From contig JAFUKJ010000024.1 in assembly GCA_017467805.1 (NCBI GenBank), positions 1 to 58,693 on the forward strand: a DNA stretch of 58,693 nucleotides, written 5' to 3'. Under the pieces are notes generated by a model. The model ran no database searches, was not told the origin of the DNA, and saw only the letters and a list, made by a program, of their open reading frames with translations. This stretch comes from Lachnospiraceae bacterium. Its GTDB lineage: Bacteria > Bacillota > Clostridia > Lachnospirales > Lachnospiraceae. Both the position numbers and the translations under genes were made by a program. Positions 41,955-50,048 of this stretch are shown here, piece by piece (position 1 is the stretch's first letter; every line of letters starts with the position of its first letter).

Positions 41955-43619
41955 ATGAAGAAGAAAGCATTATCTTTACTTTTAGCATCTACTATGGTTA
42001 TGTCCTTAGCAGCATGCGGAAACAATGATGCAGCTACAACAGATTCTACATCTAACGATTCTGCTTCTACAACAGAGAAGACAGATTCTTCAGATGCTAA
42101 GACAGATGCAGCTACAGATTCAGCAGCAGCTGATTATCAGCATTCAACTCTTAAGATGGTAGTTAACGGTACTTTAACAGCTACAGTTGACAACGGTCAG
42201 GCTGATTTCGAAGCTCAGTGGGAAGCTGCAGTTAGCGAGAGAATGGGTTATGCTGTAGATTTACAGATTCAGCAGTTAGACCACTCTGGATATACAGATG
42301 CAGTAGGACGTTTGTTCGCATCTCAGGATTATCCAGACGTTATGATTATGTCAGCTGAGCAGTTCAAGCAGTATGCACCTACAGGTATCCTTTGGGATAT
42401 GGCTGATGCATATGCAAATGCTGAGTTCCAGAATCGTATTACATTAACAGCTATTAATGAGAACTTAAAGGATAAGGAAGGCCGTCTTTACGGATTTGCT
42501 CCTACATATGGTAACGGATGTGTTACATATGTTAAGAAGGCTTGGTTAGACGCTTTAGGAATTAACGCTGATGACATCAAGACATATGATGATTATTTAA
42601 ATATGTTAGTTAGATTCCATGACGAAGATCCAGATGGAAACGGTGTAGCTGGAGATACTTATGGTGTAGTTGCAGCTGGTTTCTTAGGAAACGAGGCTCC
42701 ATATATCAACTACTTACCAGAGTTCTGGCAGGATGCTTACCCAGCTATCTTAGAGGATGCTAACGGAGTATGGTATGATGGATTCAATACTCAGGAGACA
42801 AAGGATGCTTTGTTAAGATTACAGGATGCATACAACAAGGGTGCTATCGACCCTGAGTCTTTAACAGCTTCTACGAAGATTGCTCGTGAGAAGTGGTTCT
42901 CAAATGACCAGACAGGTTCTTCAGGTGTATTCACATACTGGGCAGGTTCTTGGTATCAGACACTTACAGATAACTTAGTAAAGAACGAAGTTGACTCTGA
43001 GTTAGTTCAGTTAGCTCCTATCGAAGAAGTTGCAGCTATTGGTGGATACTTGAACAGAGAGGCTCCAGTTTGGGTTATCATTGATGACGGTGATGGAGAC
43101 AACGCACGTGAGCAGGAAATCTTTGATATGTTCATCGATACAATGTTAGATGGTGATGTAGTTCAGACACTTTGGACATATGGTGCAGAGGATGTTCACT
43201 GGTCTACAAAGGCTGAAAGCTTCACAACAAACGCTGGTACAGACAGTGCTAAGGAGTACAACTACGAAGAGGGTAAGTTCCACTTAAAGCAGTCTCCTAA
43301 CGATCCTAACTCTGTATGGAAGAAGAACCACTTAGATCCAGCTTTAGTTGTATCTCCATTAACAAATGGTTATGTTGATCAGTCTGAGTTAGCAGCAGCT
43401 GGTAACAAGTTCTTTACAGACAACTGTATTGATGCTCCATCTTCTCCAACATCTGAGACATATACAAACGAGTCTGGTACAATCTACGATGCTAAGATGG
43501 CAGTTGTAACAGAGGTTGTTACAAACAACGGTAACGTTGATGACGCTATGCAGACACTTTATGTTGATGTTGTAGGTGCTACAATCGAGACAATCTTAGC
43601 TGAGTTAAATGCACAGTAA
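41955..43619 (+). CDS. Extracellular solute-binding lipoprotein (YtcQ/LplA type)
   Basis: Captures oligosaccharides for ABC import; 554 aa. The lipobox SLAA-C gives Cys21, followed by a Ser/Thr/Asp-rich linker to about residue 60. The mature protein has the family 1 pattern: DVMIMSAEQFKQYAP, LYGFAPTYGNG, YVKKAWLDALGI and a calcium-like DEDPDGNGVAGDTYG segment. The size and neighbourhood match the B. subtilis YtcQ-YteP-YtcP system for rhamnogalacturonan products. A hairpin after the stop probably lets it be made in excess over the permeases. Codon use is strongly biased, suggesting high expression. Confidence 0.9.
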   Translation: MKKKALSLLLASTMVMSLAACGNNDAATTDSTSNDSASTTEKTDSSDAKTDAATDSAAADYQHSTLKMVVNGTLTATVDNGQADFEAQWEAAVSERMGYAVDLQIQQLDHSGYTDAVGRLFASQDYPDVMIMSAEQFKQYAPTGILWDMADAYANAEFQNRITLTAINENLKDKEGRLYGFAPTYGNGCVTYVKKAWLDALGINADDIKTYDDYLNMLVRFHDEDPDGNGVAGDTYGVVAAGFLGNEAPYINYLPEFWQDAYPAILEDANGVWYDGFNTQETKDALLRLQDAYNKGAIDPESLTASTKIAREKWFSNDQTGSSGVFTYWAGSWYQTLTDNLVKNEVDSELVQLAPIEEVAAIGGYLNREAPVWVIIDDGDGDNAREQEIFDMFIDTMLDGDVVQTLWTYGAEDVHWSTKAESFTTNAGTDSAKEYNYEEGKFHLKQSPNDPNSVWKKNHLDPALVVSPLTNGYVDQSELAAAGNKFFTDNCIDAPSSPTSETYTNESGTIYDAKMAVVTEVVTNNGNVDDAMQTLYVDVVGATIETILAELNAQ

Positions 43620-43668
43620 TTTGAATAGTATATAGTCTATAGTATATAGAATATACACATGATATAGG

Positions 43669-43696
43669 CTGTCCTGTTCCGTAAGGAACAGGACAG
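43669..43696 (+). terminator. Hairpin between binding protein and permease genes
   Basis: CTGTCCTGTTCC (43669-43680) pairs with GGAACAGGACAG (43685-43696), perfect over a GTAA loop. The following TTATT is a weak tail, so partial termination or 3'-end protection is likelier than a full stop. Confidence 0.75.
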
Positions 43697-43796
43697 TTAT
43701 TCATGAAAGCAAAAAGCTTTACATGAGAGAGATATGGCCGTTCTACCCGGCCTGAGAAATCGTGGTATGAGTAAGTAGGAAAGGAAGAAGAACGGT

Positions 43797-44768
43797 ATGA
43801 GTAAGAAGAACGTAGCATTGACTTCAAGCGGTGCTGAGATTCGTAAGAAGCCACTTAGTCTTCGTATTTGGAATAACAGAGGATACTATGTAATGTTCCT
43901 CCCTGTTTTAATCTTTGTTTTGATTTTATATTACTGGCCTATGTTAGGTGTGCGTTATGCATTCTATGAATATAAGCCTGTTGGAACTCCTACATTTGTA
44001 GGTTTAGCTAACTTTGAAAAGATGTTTGGTACTAATGTCAAAGCGTTTATGACAGCGTTTACCAATACATTAGAGCTGAGTATTGTAAGATTATTACTTA
44101 CAAACTTGTCAGCTATTATTGTTTCACTCTTCTTAAATGAAATGGGAAATCTCTTTGCGAAGAAAACTTTGCAGACTATTATATATTTGCCACACTTTAT
44201 GTCATGGGCAGTAGTTGCATCTATTTTCTCATTGTTCCTCTCACCATCATCAACAGGTCTTGTTAATGGTATGTTGAGAGAGTGGGGAATCTTAGGAGAT
44301 GCAGATAAGAACATCTACTTCCTTGCAAATTCTGATTGGTGGCGTCCAATCTTCCAGGGTATTAATATCTGGAAGGAAACAGGTTGGGGAACTATCGTAT
44401 TCCTTGCAACCTTATCAGGTGTAAATCCTGAGCTGTACGAAGCAGCAGATATTGACGGTGCAACACGTATGCAGAAGATGTTCTATGTAACATTACCTGC
44501 ACTTGGTAGCACAATCATCACAGTATTGATTCTTAACCTTGCTAAGGTTTTAAATATGTTCGAGCCTGTATTCGTACTTTACAACAATGCAGTATACGAT
44601 GTAGCAGACGTTATTTCTACATACACATATCGTCAGACATTCGCAATTGCATTGCCAAACTACGGTTATACTACAGCGGTTGGTCTCTTCAGATCATTGG
44701 TTGGATGCGTTCTTGTTCTCTTGAGTAACTGGTTGAGCAAGAAGGTTCGTGGCCGCGGAATTATTTAG
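43797..44768 (+). CDS. Sugar ABC transporter permease (YteP/LplB type)
   Basis: Inner-membrane channel subunit, 323 aa with six predicted helices. The N-terminal MFLPVLIFVLILYYWPMLGV and the coupling loop YEAADIDGATRMQKMFYVTLP (near residue 220) are typical of LplB/YteP permeases. It pairs with the next gene, which starts 11 bp after its stop. The locus has no ATPase gene; as in Bacillus (MsmX), a shared ATPase encoded elsewhere is expected. Confidence 0.92.
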   Translation: MSKKNVALTSSGAEIRKKPLSLRIWNNRGYYVMFLPVLIFVLILYYWPMLGVRYAFYEYKPVGTPTFVGLANFEKMFGTNVKAFMTAFTNTLELSIVRLLLTNLSAIIVSLFLNEMGNLFAKKTLQTIIYLPHFMSWAVVASIFSLFLSPSSTGLVNGMLREWGILGDADKNIYFLANSDWWRPIFQGINIWKETGWGTIVFLATLSGVNPELYEAADIDGATRMQKMFYVTLPALGSTIITVLILNLAKVLNMFEPVFVLYNNAVYDVADVISTYTYRQTFAIALPNYGYTTAVGLFRSLVGCVLVLLSNWLSKKVRGRGII

Positions 44769-44779
44769 GAGGTGCGAAC

Positions 44780-45622
44780 ATGGGACGTAAAAAGAAAATT
44801 CATTTATTTGACGTAGTTAACTATATTGTATTTATTTTAATTGGTTTGATTATCATTATTCCTATGTGGAAGGTATTGGTTGACTCCTTCAATAAGGTAG
44901 GTGTATACCAGTTCCAGTTGTTCCCAAGCCATCCTACAATTGATGGTTATAAGACAATCATTGAGACGGAAGCATTATACAGACCATTCCTTAACTCAAT
45001 TATTACAACTATTTTAGGAACATTACTTGGCCTTGTACTTTGTACATTAGGTGGTTATGTATTAGTTCAGTTTGATATGCCTGGACGTAATGCATTCGCA
45101 TATTTCTTACTCTTTACTATGATTTTCTCAGGTGGTATGATTCCAGAGTACTTAGTAATGAGAAAGATTGGTCTTGTAAACAACATGTGGATTCTTGTAA
45201 TCAAGCATGGTATGAACGTTTACAACCTTGTATTGATGAGAAACTTCTTCGAGGGTATCCCTGGTTCTCTTTATGAGGCAGCTAAGATTGACGGATGTTC
45301 TCCAATGGGAATTTTCTTCAGAATTGTTCTTCCATTGTCAAAGGCAGCTCTTGCATCAATCGGTTTGATGTTTGCTGTAACAGTATGGAACGACTATACA
45401 ACAGTTAAGATTTACATCACAGACCCAGATCAGGTTAACTTCCAGTATAAGTTAAGAAACATGATTATGGACGGTGATACACCAACAACATCATATCAGG
45501 TATCACAGAATACACTGTTTAATGCAGGTATTATTGCTGCGATTCTTCCATTCATGATGTTATATCCATTCTTACAGAAGTACTTCGTTAAGGGTGTTAA
45601 TATCGGAGCTGTTAAGGAATAA
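44780..45622 (+). CDS. Sugar ABC transporter permease (YtcP/LplC type)
   Basis: Second channel subunit, 280 aa with six predicted helices. It has the LplC/YtcP traits VDSFNKVGVYQFQLFP, the coupling loop YEAAKIDGCSPMGIFFRIVLP (near residue 172) and the C-terminal FLQKYFVKGVNIGAVKE, a close family signature. Ribosome site AGGAGG overlaps the end of the upstream gene. A strong terminator follows. Confidence 0.93.
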   Translation: MGRKKKIHLFDVVNYIVFILIGLIIIIPMWKVLVDSFNKVGVYQFQLFPSHPTIDGYKTIIETEALYRPFLNSIITTILGTLLGLVLCTLGGYVLVQFDMPGRNAFAYFLLFTMIFSGGMIPEYLVMRKIGLVNNMWILVIKHGMNVYNLVLMRNFFEGIPGSLYEAAKIDGCSPMGIFFRIVLPLSKAALASIGLMFAVTVWNDYTTVKIYITDPDQVNFQYKLRNMIMDGDTPTTSYQVSQNTLFNAGIIAAILPFMMLYPFLQKYFVKGVNIGAVKE

Positions 45623-45673
45623 TCAAATATTGAAAAGCCAAAGCTTTCTAAGTTTTGTGTTGAATGTTATTTA

Positions 45674-45706
45674 CGAGGGAAACTTAGTCAGTTTCCCTCG
45701 TTTTTT
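45674..45706 (+). terminator. Terminator after the pectin-transporter genes
   Basis: CGAGGGAAACT (45674-45684) pairs with AGTTTCCCTCG (45690-45700), followed by TTTTTT. Confidence 0.93.
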
Positions 45707-45767
45707 AAAAGCGGGAATATAAATTATAAAGGAATACTATTTGGAAGTTTTAGAGGAGTTATCAAAG

Positions 45768-46454
45768 ATGAAAAATATATTTTGGGCGGCAGATTCTACC
45801 GTACAAACAAATGATATCACTACTTATCCACAGACAGGCATCGGTCAGGTTTTTTCTTTGTTTTTAAAAGAAGATGTAGCTGTTAAGAATCATGCTAAAA
45901 ATGGAAGAAGTACAAAGAGTTTTATTGATGAAGGACGTCTTAAGAAAATAGATGAAGAGATTCAGGCTGGAGATTTTTTGTTTATCCAGTTTGGACATAA
46001 CGATGAAAAAACAGAGGATCCAACAAGATATACAGAACCGTTTTCTACATATATGGAGAATCTTAAGATATATATTGATGTAGCAAGAAAGCATTGTGCA
46101 TATCCGGTATTAATTACACCTTTGGAGAGAAGATGCTTTGTAGATGAGAAGCATTTGGGAATTGGGGCGCATTCTGACTATGTGGCAGCCATGAAACAGA
46201 CAGCAGAACAATACAATGTACCTTTGGTTGACTTGTATAGCATGAGTAGAAACGAGCTGAAACGTGCTGGTGAGTTAGCAAGTAGAAAATGGTATATGTA
46301 TTTTAATAAGAACGAATACGATAATTATCCAGAAGGAAAAACAGATAATACCCACTTGCGCTATGAGGGTGCTGTGATGTATGCTAGTCTAATAGCAAGA
46401 GGTCTTACAGAATTAGGCGGCATATATAAGGACTTGCTGTTAGAGATATCATAG
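45768..46454 (+). CDS. Rhamnogalacturonan acetylesterase-like SGNH hydrolase (CE12)
   Basis: Predicted to remove acetyl groups from rhamnogalacturonan fragments; 228 aa, no signal peptide, so it acts on imported oligosaccharides. Block I is FWAADSTVQ (Ser10), then NHAKNGRSTKSF, the block III Asn in FIQFGHNDEK, and the C-terminal DNTHLRYEGA with Asp and His. It resembles B. subtilis YesT/YxiM-type RGAEs. ATG 45768 has GAGGAG 9 bases upstream; the frame is open to a TTG at 45741. It lies between the transporter terminator and pyrK, whose start follows by 15 bp. Confidence 0.88.
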   Translation: MKNIFWAADSTVQTNDITTYPQTGIGQVFSLFLKEDVAVKNHAKNGRSTKSFIDEGRLKKIDEEIQAGDFLFIQFGHNDEKTEDPTRYTEPFSTYMENLKIYIDVARKHCAYPVLITPLERRCFVDEKHLGIGAHSDYVAAMKQTAEQYNVPLVDLYSMSRNELKRAGELASRKWYMYFNKNEYDNYPEGKTDNTHLRYEGAVMYASLIARGLTELGGIYKDLLLEIS

Positions 46455-46469
46455 TAGGAGGATAAAGCA

Positions 46470-47246
46470 TTGGAGCAGATGAGAAAAGAAACCGCAACAG
46501 TGTATAGTCAGCAGGAGCTAGCAACAGGAATCTACGATATGTGGATTGAGACAGGATTGGCATTGATGGCGAAGCCAGGACAGTTTATCAGTGTATATAC
46601 AAAGGATAAATCTGCCTTATTGCCTAGACCAATCAGTATTTGCGAAGTGGATCAGGATCATCAGAGACTTAGAATTGTATATAGAGTAGCTGGTAAGGGA
46701 ACAAAGGAGTTTTCAGGATATCAGAAGGGCGATAGCATTGATATTCTTGGTACTCTTGGTAATGGTTTCCCATTAGAGGCTGCTAAGGGCAAGAAGGTAT
46801 TCTTGATTGGTGGTGGAATTGGTATTCCGCCAATGCTTGAGTTAGCTAAGCAGTTAGCTGCAGAGAAGAGTATTGTTGTAGGTTATAGAAACGATGAGCT
46901 TTTCTTAGCAGATGAGTTAGCAAAGTACGGAAAAGTATATATTGCTACAGAGGACGGTAGTGTAGGAACAAAAGGTAACGTATGTAATGCGATAGAAGAG
47001 CAGGGATTAAAGGCAGACGTTATTATGGCTTGTGGTCCTATGCCGATGCTTCGTGCTTTGAAGGCATACGCAGAGAAGGAAGGTATTCCTGCATATATTT
47101 CTCTTGAAGAGAGAATGGCATGTGGTGTAGGCGCATGTCTTGGATGTGTTGTTAAGACAAAGGAAAAGGATCATCATTCACATGTAAACAATGCCAGAAT
47201 CTGTACAGATGGACCAGTTTATTTGGCAAGTGATTTGGATATTTAA
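46470..47246 (+). CDS. pyrK: Dihydroorotate dehydrogenase electron-transfer subunit
   Basis: FAD and 2Fe-2S subunit linking PyrD to NAD; 258 aa. FAD motif LLPRPISICEVD, NAD-binding IGGGIGIPPMLELAK, and the cysteine cluster MACGVGACLGC...ARICTDGPVY. The start is TTG: AGGAGG lies 8 bases before TTG 46470, whereas the next ATG (46479) would be 17 bases away. pyrD follows after 89 bp containing leader element B. Confidence 0.94.
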   Translation: MEQMRKETATVYSQQELATGIYDMWIETGLALMAKPGQFISVYTKDKSALLPRPISICEVDQDHQRLRIVYRVAGKGTKEFSGYQKGDSIDILGTLGNGFPLEAAKGKKVFLIGGGIGIPPMLELAKQLAAEKSIVVGYRNDELFLADELAKYGKVYIATEDGSVGTKGNVCNAIEEQGLKADVIMACGPMPMLRALKAYAEKEGIPAYISLEERMACGVGACLGCVVKTKEKDHHSHVNNARICTDGPVYLASDLDI

Positions 47247-47257
47247 TGATAGGTGCA

Positions 47258-47335
47258 GTGTGAAAATAAATTTTCACACGCAAATTTGTGCTTGCAGCCA
47301 AAGTTTGCAGGCATTGGAAAGGCTAGGTTATCTAT
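47258..47335 (+). repeat. Leader element B, copy 2, ahead of pyrD
   Basis: GTGTGAAAAT/ATTTTCACAC (47258-47279) is a perfect 10-bp hairpin. It is followed by GCAAATTTGTGC, a TGCTTGCA/TGCAGGCA hairpin and GGAAAGGCTAGGTTAT before the ATG. It aligns end to end with copy 1 at 31820-31896; both hairpins differ from copy 1 by paired changes. Confidence 0.8.
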
Positions 47336-48238
47336 ATGAATACAAAAGTAACAATTGCAGGTGTAGAATTTAAGAATCCTGTTATGACTGCGTCAGGAAC
47401 TTTTGGCTCAGGTATGGAATATTCAAATTTAGTGGATTTGAATGGTCTTGGAGCTGTTGTAACAAAGGGTGTTGCAAATGTACCATGGGAAGGTAATCCA
47501 ACACCACGAGTGCAGGAAACCTATGGCGGTATGCTGAATGCAATCGGCTTACAGAATCCTGGTATTGACGTATTTATCGAAAGAGATATTCCTTTCTTGA
47601 AGCAGTTTGATACAAAGATTATCGTAAATGTATGTGGAAGAAGTATCGCAGATTATGTTGAGGTTGTGGAAAAGTTAGGCGACCAGCCTGTAGATATGTT
47701 GGAGATTAACGTTTCCTGCCCTAATGTAAGTCATGGTGGTATTGCTTTCGGTCAGAAGGCAGATTGTCTCTATGAGATTACACAGGAGATTAAAAAGAAG
47801 GCAAAGCAGCCAATTATTATGAAGCTTTCACCAAATGTAACAGATATTACAGAGATGGCAAAGGCTGCAGAGGCGGCAGGAAGTGATGCTGTGTCTTTGA
47901 TTAATACTATTACAGGTATGAAGATTGATATTCATAAGAGAACCTTTGCTTTGGCGAATAAGACAGGCGGTATGTCAGGTCCTGCGATTAAGCCTGTAGC
48001 AGTTCGTATGGTATATCAGGTTGCCAATGCTGTTAAGATTCCGATTATCGGTATGGGCGGTATTGCTAACGCTGAGGATGCGATTGAGTTCATGCTTGCA
48101 GGTGCAACAGGTGTTGCGGTTGGTGCGATGAACTTTGTGAATCCTTATACAACTAAGGAGGTTGCTGAAGGCATCGAGCAGTACATGAAGCAATATAACA
48201 TCGAGAATATTATGGATATTGTTGGAACAGTAAGATAG
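47336..48238 (+). CDS. pyrD: Dihydroorotate dehydrogenase, catalytic subunit (class 1B)
   Basis: Oxidises dihydroorotate to orotate with FMN; 300 aa. Motifs: NPVMTASGTFGSGMEY, VNVCGRS, LEINVSCPNVSHGG (class 1B catalytic Cys in the loop), IINTITGM-type SLINTITGMKID and IIGMGGIANAEDAIEF. Its partner PyrK is encoded just upstream. The ATG directly follows leader element B, which supplies its ribosome site (GGAAAGGC). Confidence 0.96.
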   Translation: MNTKVTIAGVEFKNPVMTASGTFGSGMEYSNLVDLNGLGAVVTKGVANVPWEGNPTPRVQETYGGMLNAIGLQNPGIDVFIERDIPFLKQFDTKIIVNVCGRSIADYVEVVEKLGDQPVDMLEINVSCPNVSHGGIAFGQKADCLYEITQEIKKKAKQPIIMKLSPNVTDITEMAKAAEAAGSDAVSLINTITGMKIDIHKRTFALANKTGGMSGPAIKPVAVRMVYQVANAVKIPIIGMGGIANAEDAIEFMLAGATGVAVGAMNFVNPYTTKEVAEGIEQYMKQYNIENIMDIVGTVR

Positions 48239-48260
48239 AAATAACGATAAAATCATAATT

Positions 48261-48324
48261 AGACCTTTCAGGGAATACAATGAAATGTAACGATACATGG
48301 ATTGGTTCCTTGGGAGGTCTTTTT
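48261..48324 (+). terminator. pyrD terminator whose 3' arm contains the sipL ribosome site
   Basis: AGACCTTTCAGGGAA (48261-48275) pairs with TTCCTTGGGAGGTCT (48306-48320), 15 pairs including three G-U, then TTTT. The loop contains ATGTA/TACAT. GGGAGG in the 3' arm is the ribosome site for the ATG at 48327. Confidence 0.8.
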
Positions 48325-48326
48325 GT

Positions 48327-49916
48327 ATGGAGTTAATGAAGAAAAGCATACATACTGAGAGGATAAAAGCAAAAGCCTTATTGCAGATTCCGATAGAAGA
48401 GGATATGAACGTATCCGATACTAAGCCAGATGTAGGGAAACTGTTATTTCATCGTGGACGAATTAAGATAGATGAAATCAAAACAGGGGTTAATAAGGTA
48501 TGGATAAGAGGAAGGCTTTTGTATAGCGTTCTCTATGTTTCTGATGAGAAGGATGCAGGGTTGGATATGCTGGAGGGAGAAATTCCACTGACAGAAGAAG
48601 TGTATATGGAACAGGCTATGGCACAGGACAGAGTAATATGTGCTACATTTCTGGAGGATATGCGTGTTAGCATGATTAATTCCAGAAAGCTGAGTGTCAG
48701 GGCTGTTATTACACTGAAACCGAGAATTATGGAGCATGCAGAGGATGAAGTATGTACAGATTTGAATGGGTATGAGGATAAGCGTAGAGGAGAGCCTCTT
48801 AGACTGGAGTATCAGAAGAAAAATCTAGAGTATTTGGAAAGTGTTGTATGTAAGAGGGATGTATTCCGAATTCACGAAGAGGCGACATTACAGGCAGGAA
48901 TGGGAAGTGTTGGAAAGGTGTTATGGAAAAGTGCTGACCTTTCGCATATTACCTTTCGACCTTTAGATGAGAAAATCAGTGTATTTGGAGATATGAATCT
49001 GTTCCTTATCTATCGGGAGGAGAATAGTAATGAGATAAAGTGCTATGAAACATCATTATCATTTCATGGAAATGTAGAGTGCCAAGGCTGCTGGGAGAAG
49101 ATGACAGCAGATATTGCATATGATATCGCAAATGAGGAGATTACAATACGAGAAGATTCGGACGGAGAGGACAGAGTAATCAGTGTAGATATGGCATTAG
49201 AGCTGGAGCTTCTTTTGCAAAATATTGGTAGCACACAGATGGTTGCAGACGTCTATGGTGTTACCTGTAACGCAGAGGCGATAACAGAGAAAAAGGAATT
49301 TCGCCAGCTTCAATATGAAGGGGAGATTGCCGAAAAGCTAAGTGGAACCTTCGCATTACAGGATGCAAAGCAAAGAATTCTCCAGATTTGTCACAATCAG
49401 GCAGAGATGGAAATAGAGGAATGCCTGTTAAGAGATGATGCAGTGACCCTAAGAGGAGATATGAAGATAGGGGTACTTTATACTACAGGTGAAGAGGATA
49501 TCTATTTTGCATACGAGGATGTGCGAATTCCATTTGAAATTACGAGACAGATTTTAGGGATGGATTTAGGAATGGAGTGTTCTGTTTTGGGGCAGGTAGA
49601 ACAGCTTCAGGTAGTGATAAAAGAGGATAATGTCGTGGAATGGCGTGCAACAGCAGATATTCATATGATTGTGTATCGTATCCAACAGGAAGACATTTTG
49701 GTGGATTTGAATATTGGAGAAATAGACGCCGCGAAGCTGGAAACATTGCCTGGATTTGCTATTTATTTTGTGCAAGATGGAGATTCTCTGTGGAAAATAG
49801 GTAAGAAATACTATGTAAGTGTGGATAATATTAAGGAAGTAAATGGATTAAGTGGAAATGAGGTTCGCCCAGGAGATAAGCTTTTGATCGTAAAATCAGG
49901 TGAGAGAGCAGAATAA
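48327..49916 (+). CDS. sipL: DUF3794 and LysM protein, SipL-like spore coat morphogenetic protein
   Basis: Predicted spore-assembly protein of 529 aa. The N-terminal and middle parts carry DUF3794 repeats (HTERIKAKALLQIPIEEDM, VSDTKPDVGKLLFHRGRIK, and a later matching set near 215-430). Residues of about 480-525 form a LysM domain (FVQDGDSLWKIGKKYYVSVD). This architecture and length match Clostridioides difficile SipL, which binds SpoIVA during coat assembly. I set the start at ATG 48327 behind GGGAGG; the frame extends to 48297 but that lies inside the terminator hairpin. Expression in the mother cell is inferred. Confidence 0.82.
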   Translation: MELMKKSIHTERIKAKALLQIPIEEDMNVSDTKPDVGKLLFHRGRIKIDEIKTGVNKVWIRGRLLYSVLYVSDEKDAGLDMLEGEIPLTEEVYMEQAMAQDRVICATFLEDMRVSMINSRKLSVRAVITLKPRIMEHAEDEVCTDLNGYEDKRRGEPLRLEYQKKNLEYLESVVCKRDVFRIHEEATLQAGMGSVGKVLWKSADLSHITFRPLDEKISVFGDMNLFLIYREENSNEIKCYETSLSFHGNVECQGCWEKMTADIAYDIANEEITIREDSDGEDRVISVDMALELELLLQNIGSTQMVADVYGVTCNAEAITEKKEFRQLQYEGEIAEKLSGTFALQDAKQRILQICHNQAEMEIEECLLRDDAVTLRGDMKIGVLYTTGEEDIYFAYEDVRIPFEITRQILGMDLGMECSVLGQVEQLQVVIKEDNVVEWRATADIHMIVYRIQQEDILVDLNIGEIDAAKLETLPGFAIYFVQDGDSLWKIGKKYYVSVDNIKEVNGLSGNEVRPGDKLLIVKSGERAE

Positions 49917-49919
49917 ACG

Positions 49920-49953
49920 AATAAGCGGTTCGCTACATGGCGAACCGCTTATT
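49920..49953 (+). terminator. Terminator after sipL
   Basis: AATAAGCGGTTCGC (49920-49933) pairs with GCGAACCGCTTATT (49940-49953), a perfect 14-bp stem. Confidence 0.85.
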
Positions 49954-49993
49954 TGGTCCAATAAGCCGTCTCGCAAAGCGTGGCGGTGTTTGG

Positions 49994-50033
49994 TGCGCCT
50001 ATAGGCGCAATTGTTATCTAACGATAACAATTG
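49994..50033. other. Two overlapping palindromes between convergent genes
   Basis: TGCGCCTATAGGCGCA (49994-50009) is a perfect 16-bp palindrome. It overlaps by two bases a second hairpin, CAATTGTTATC-TAAC-GATAACAATTG (50008-50033), 11 perfect pairs. They may terminate the minus-strand gene, but there is no T-run on that strand. Confidence 0.65.
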
Positions 50034-50048
50034 ATATCGGATACGGAT

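Noticed and set aside
43621-43668. Further MET-box in the TATAG-rich stretch after the solute-binding gene
   Set aside because: TATAG/CTATA occur but not with 7-bp spacing or a following -10; it looks like simple AT repetition.
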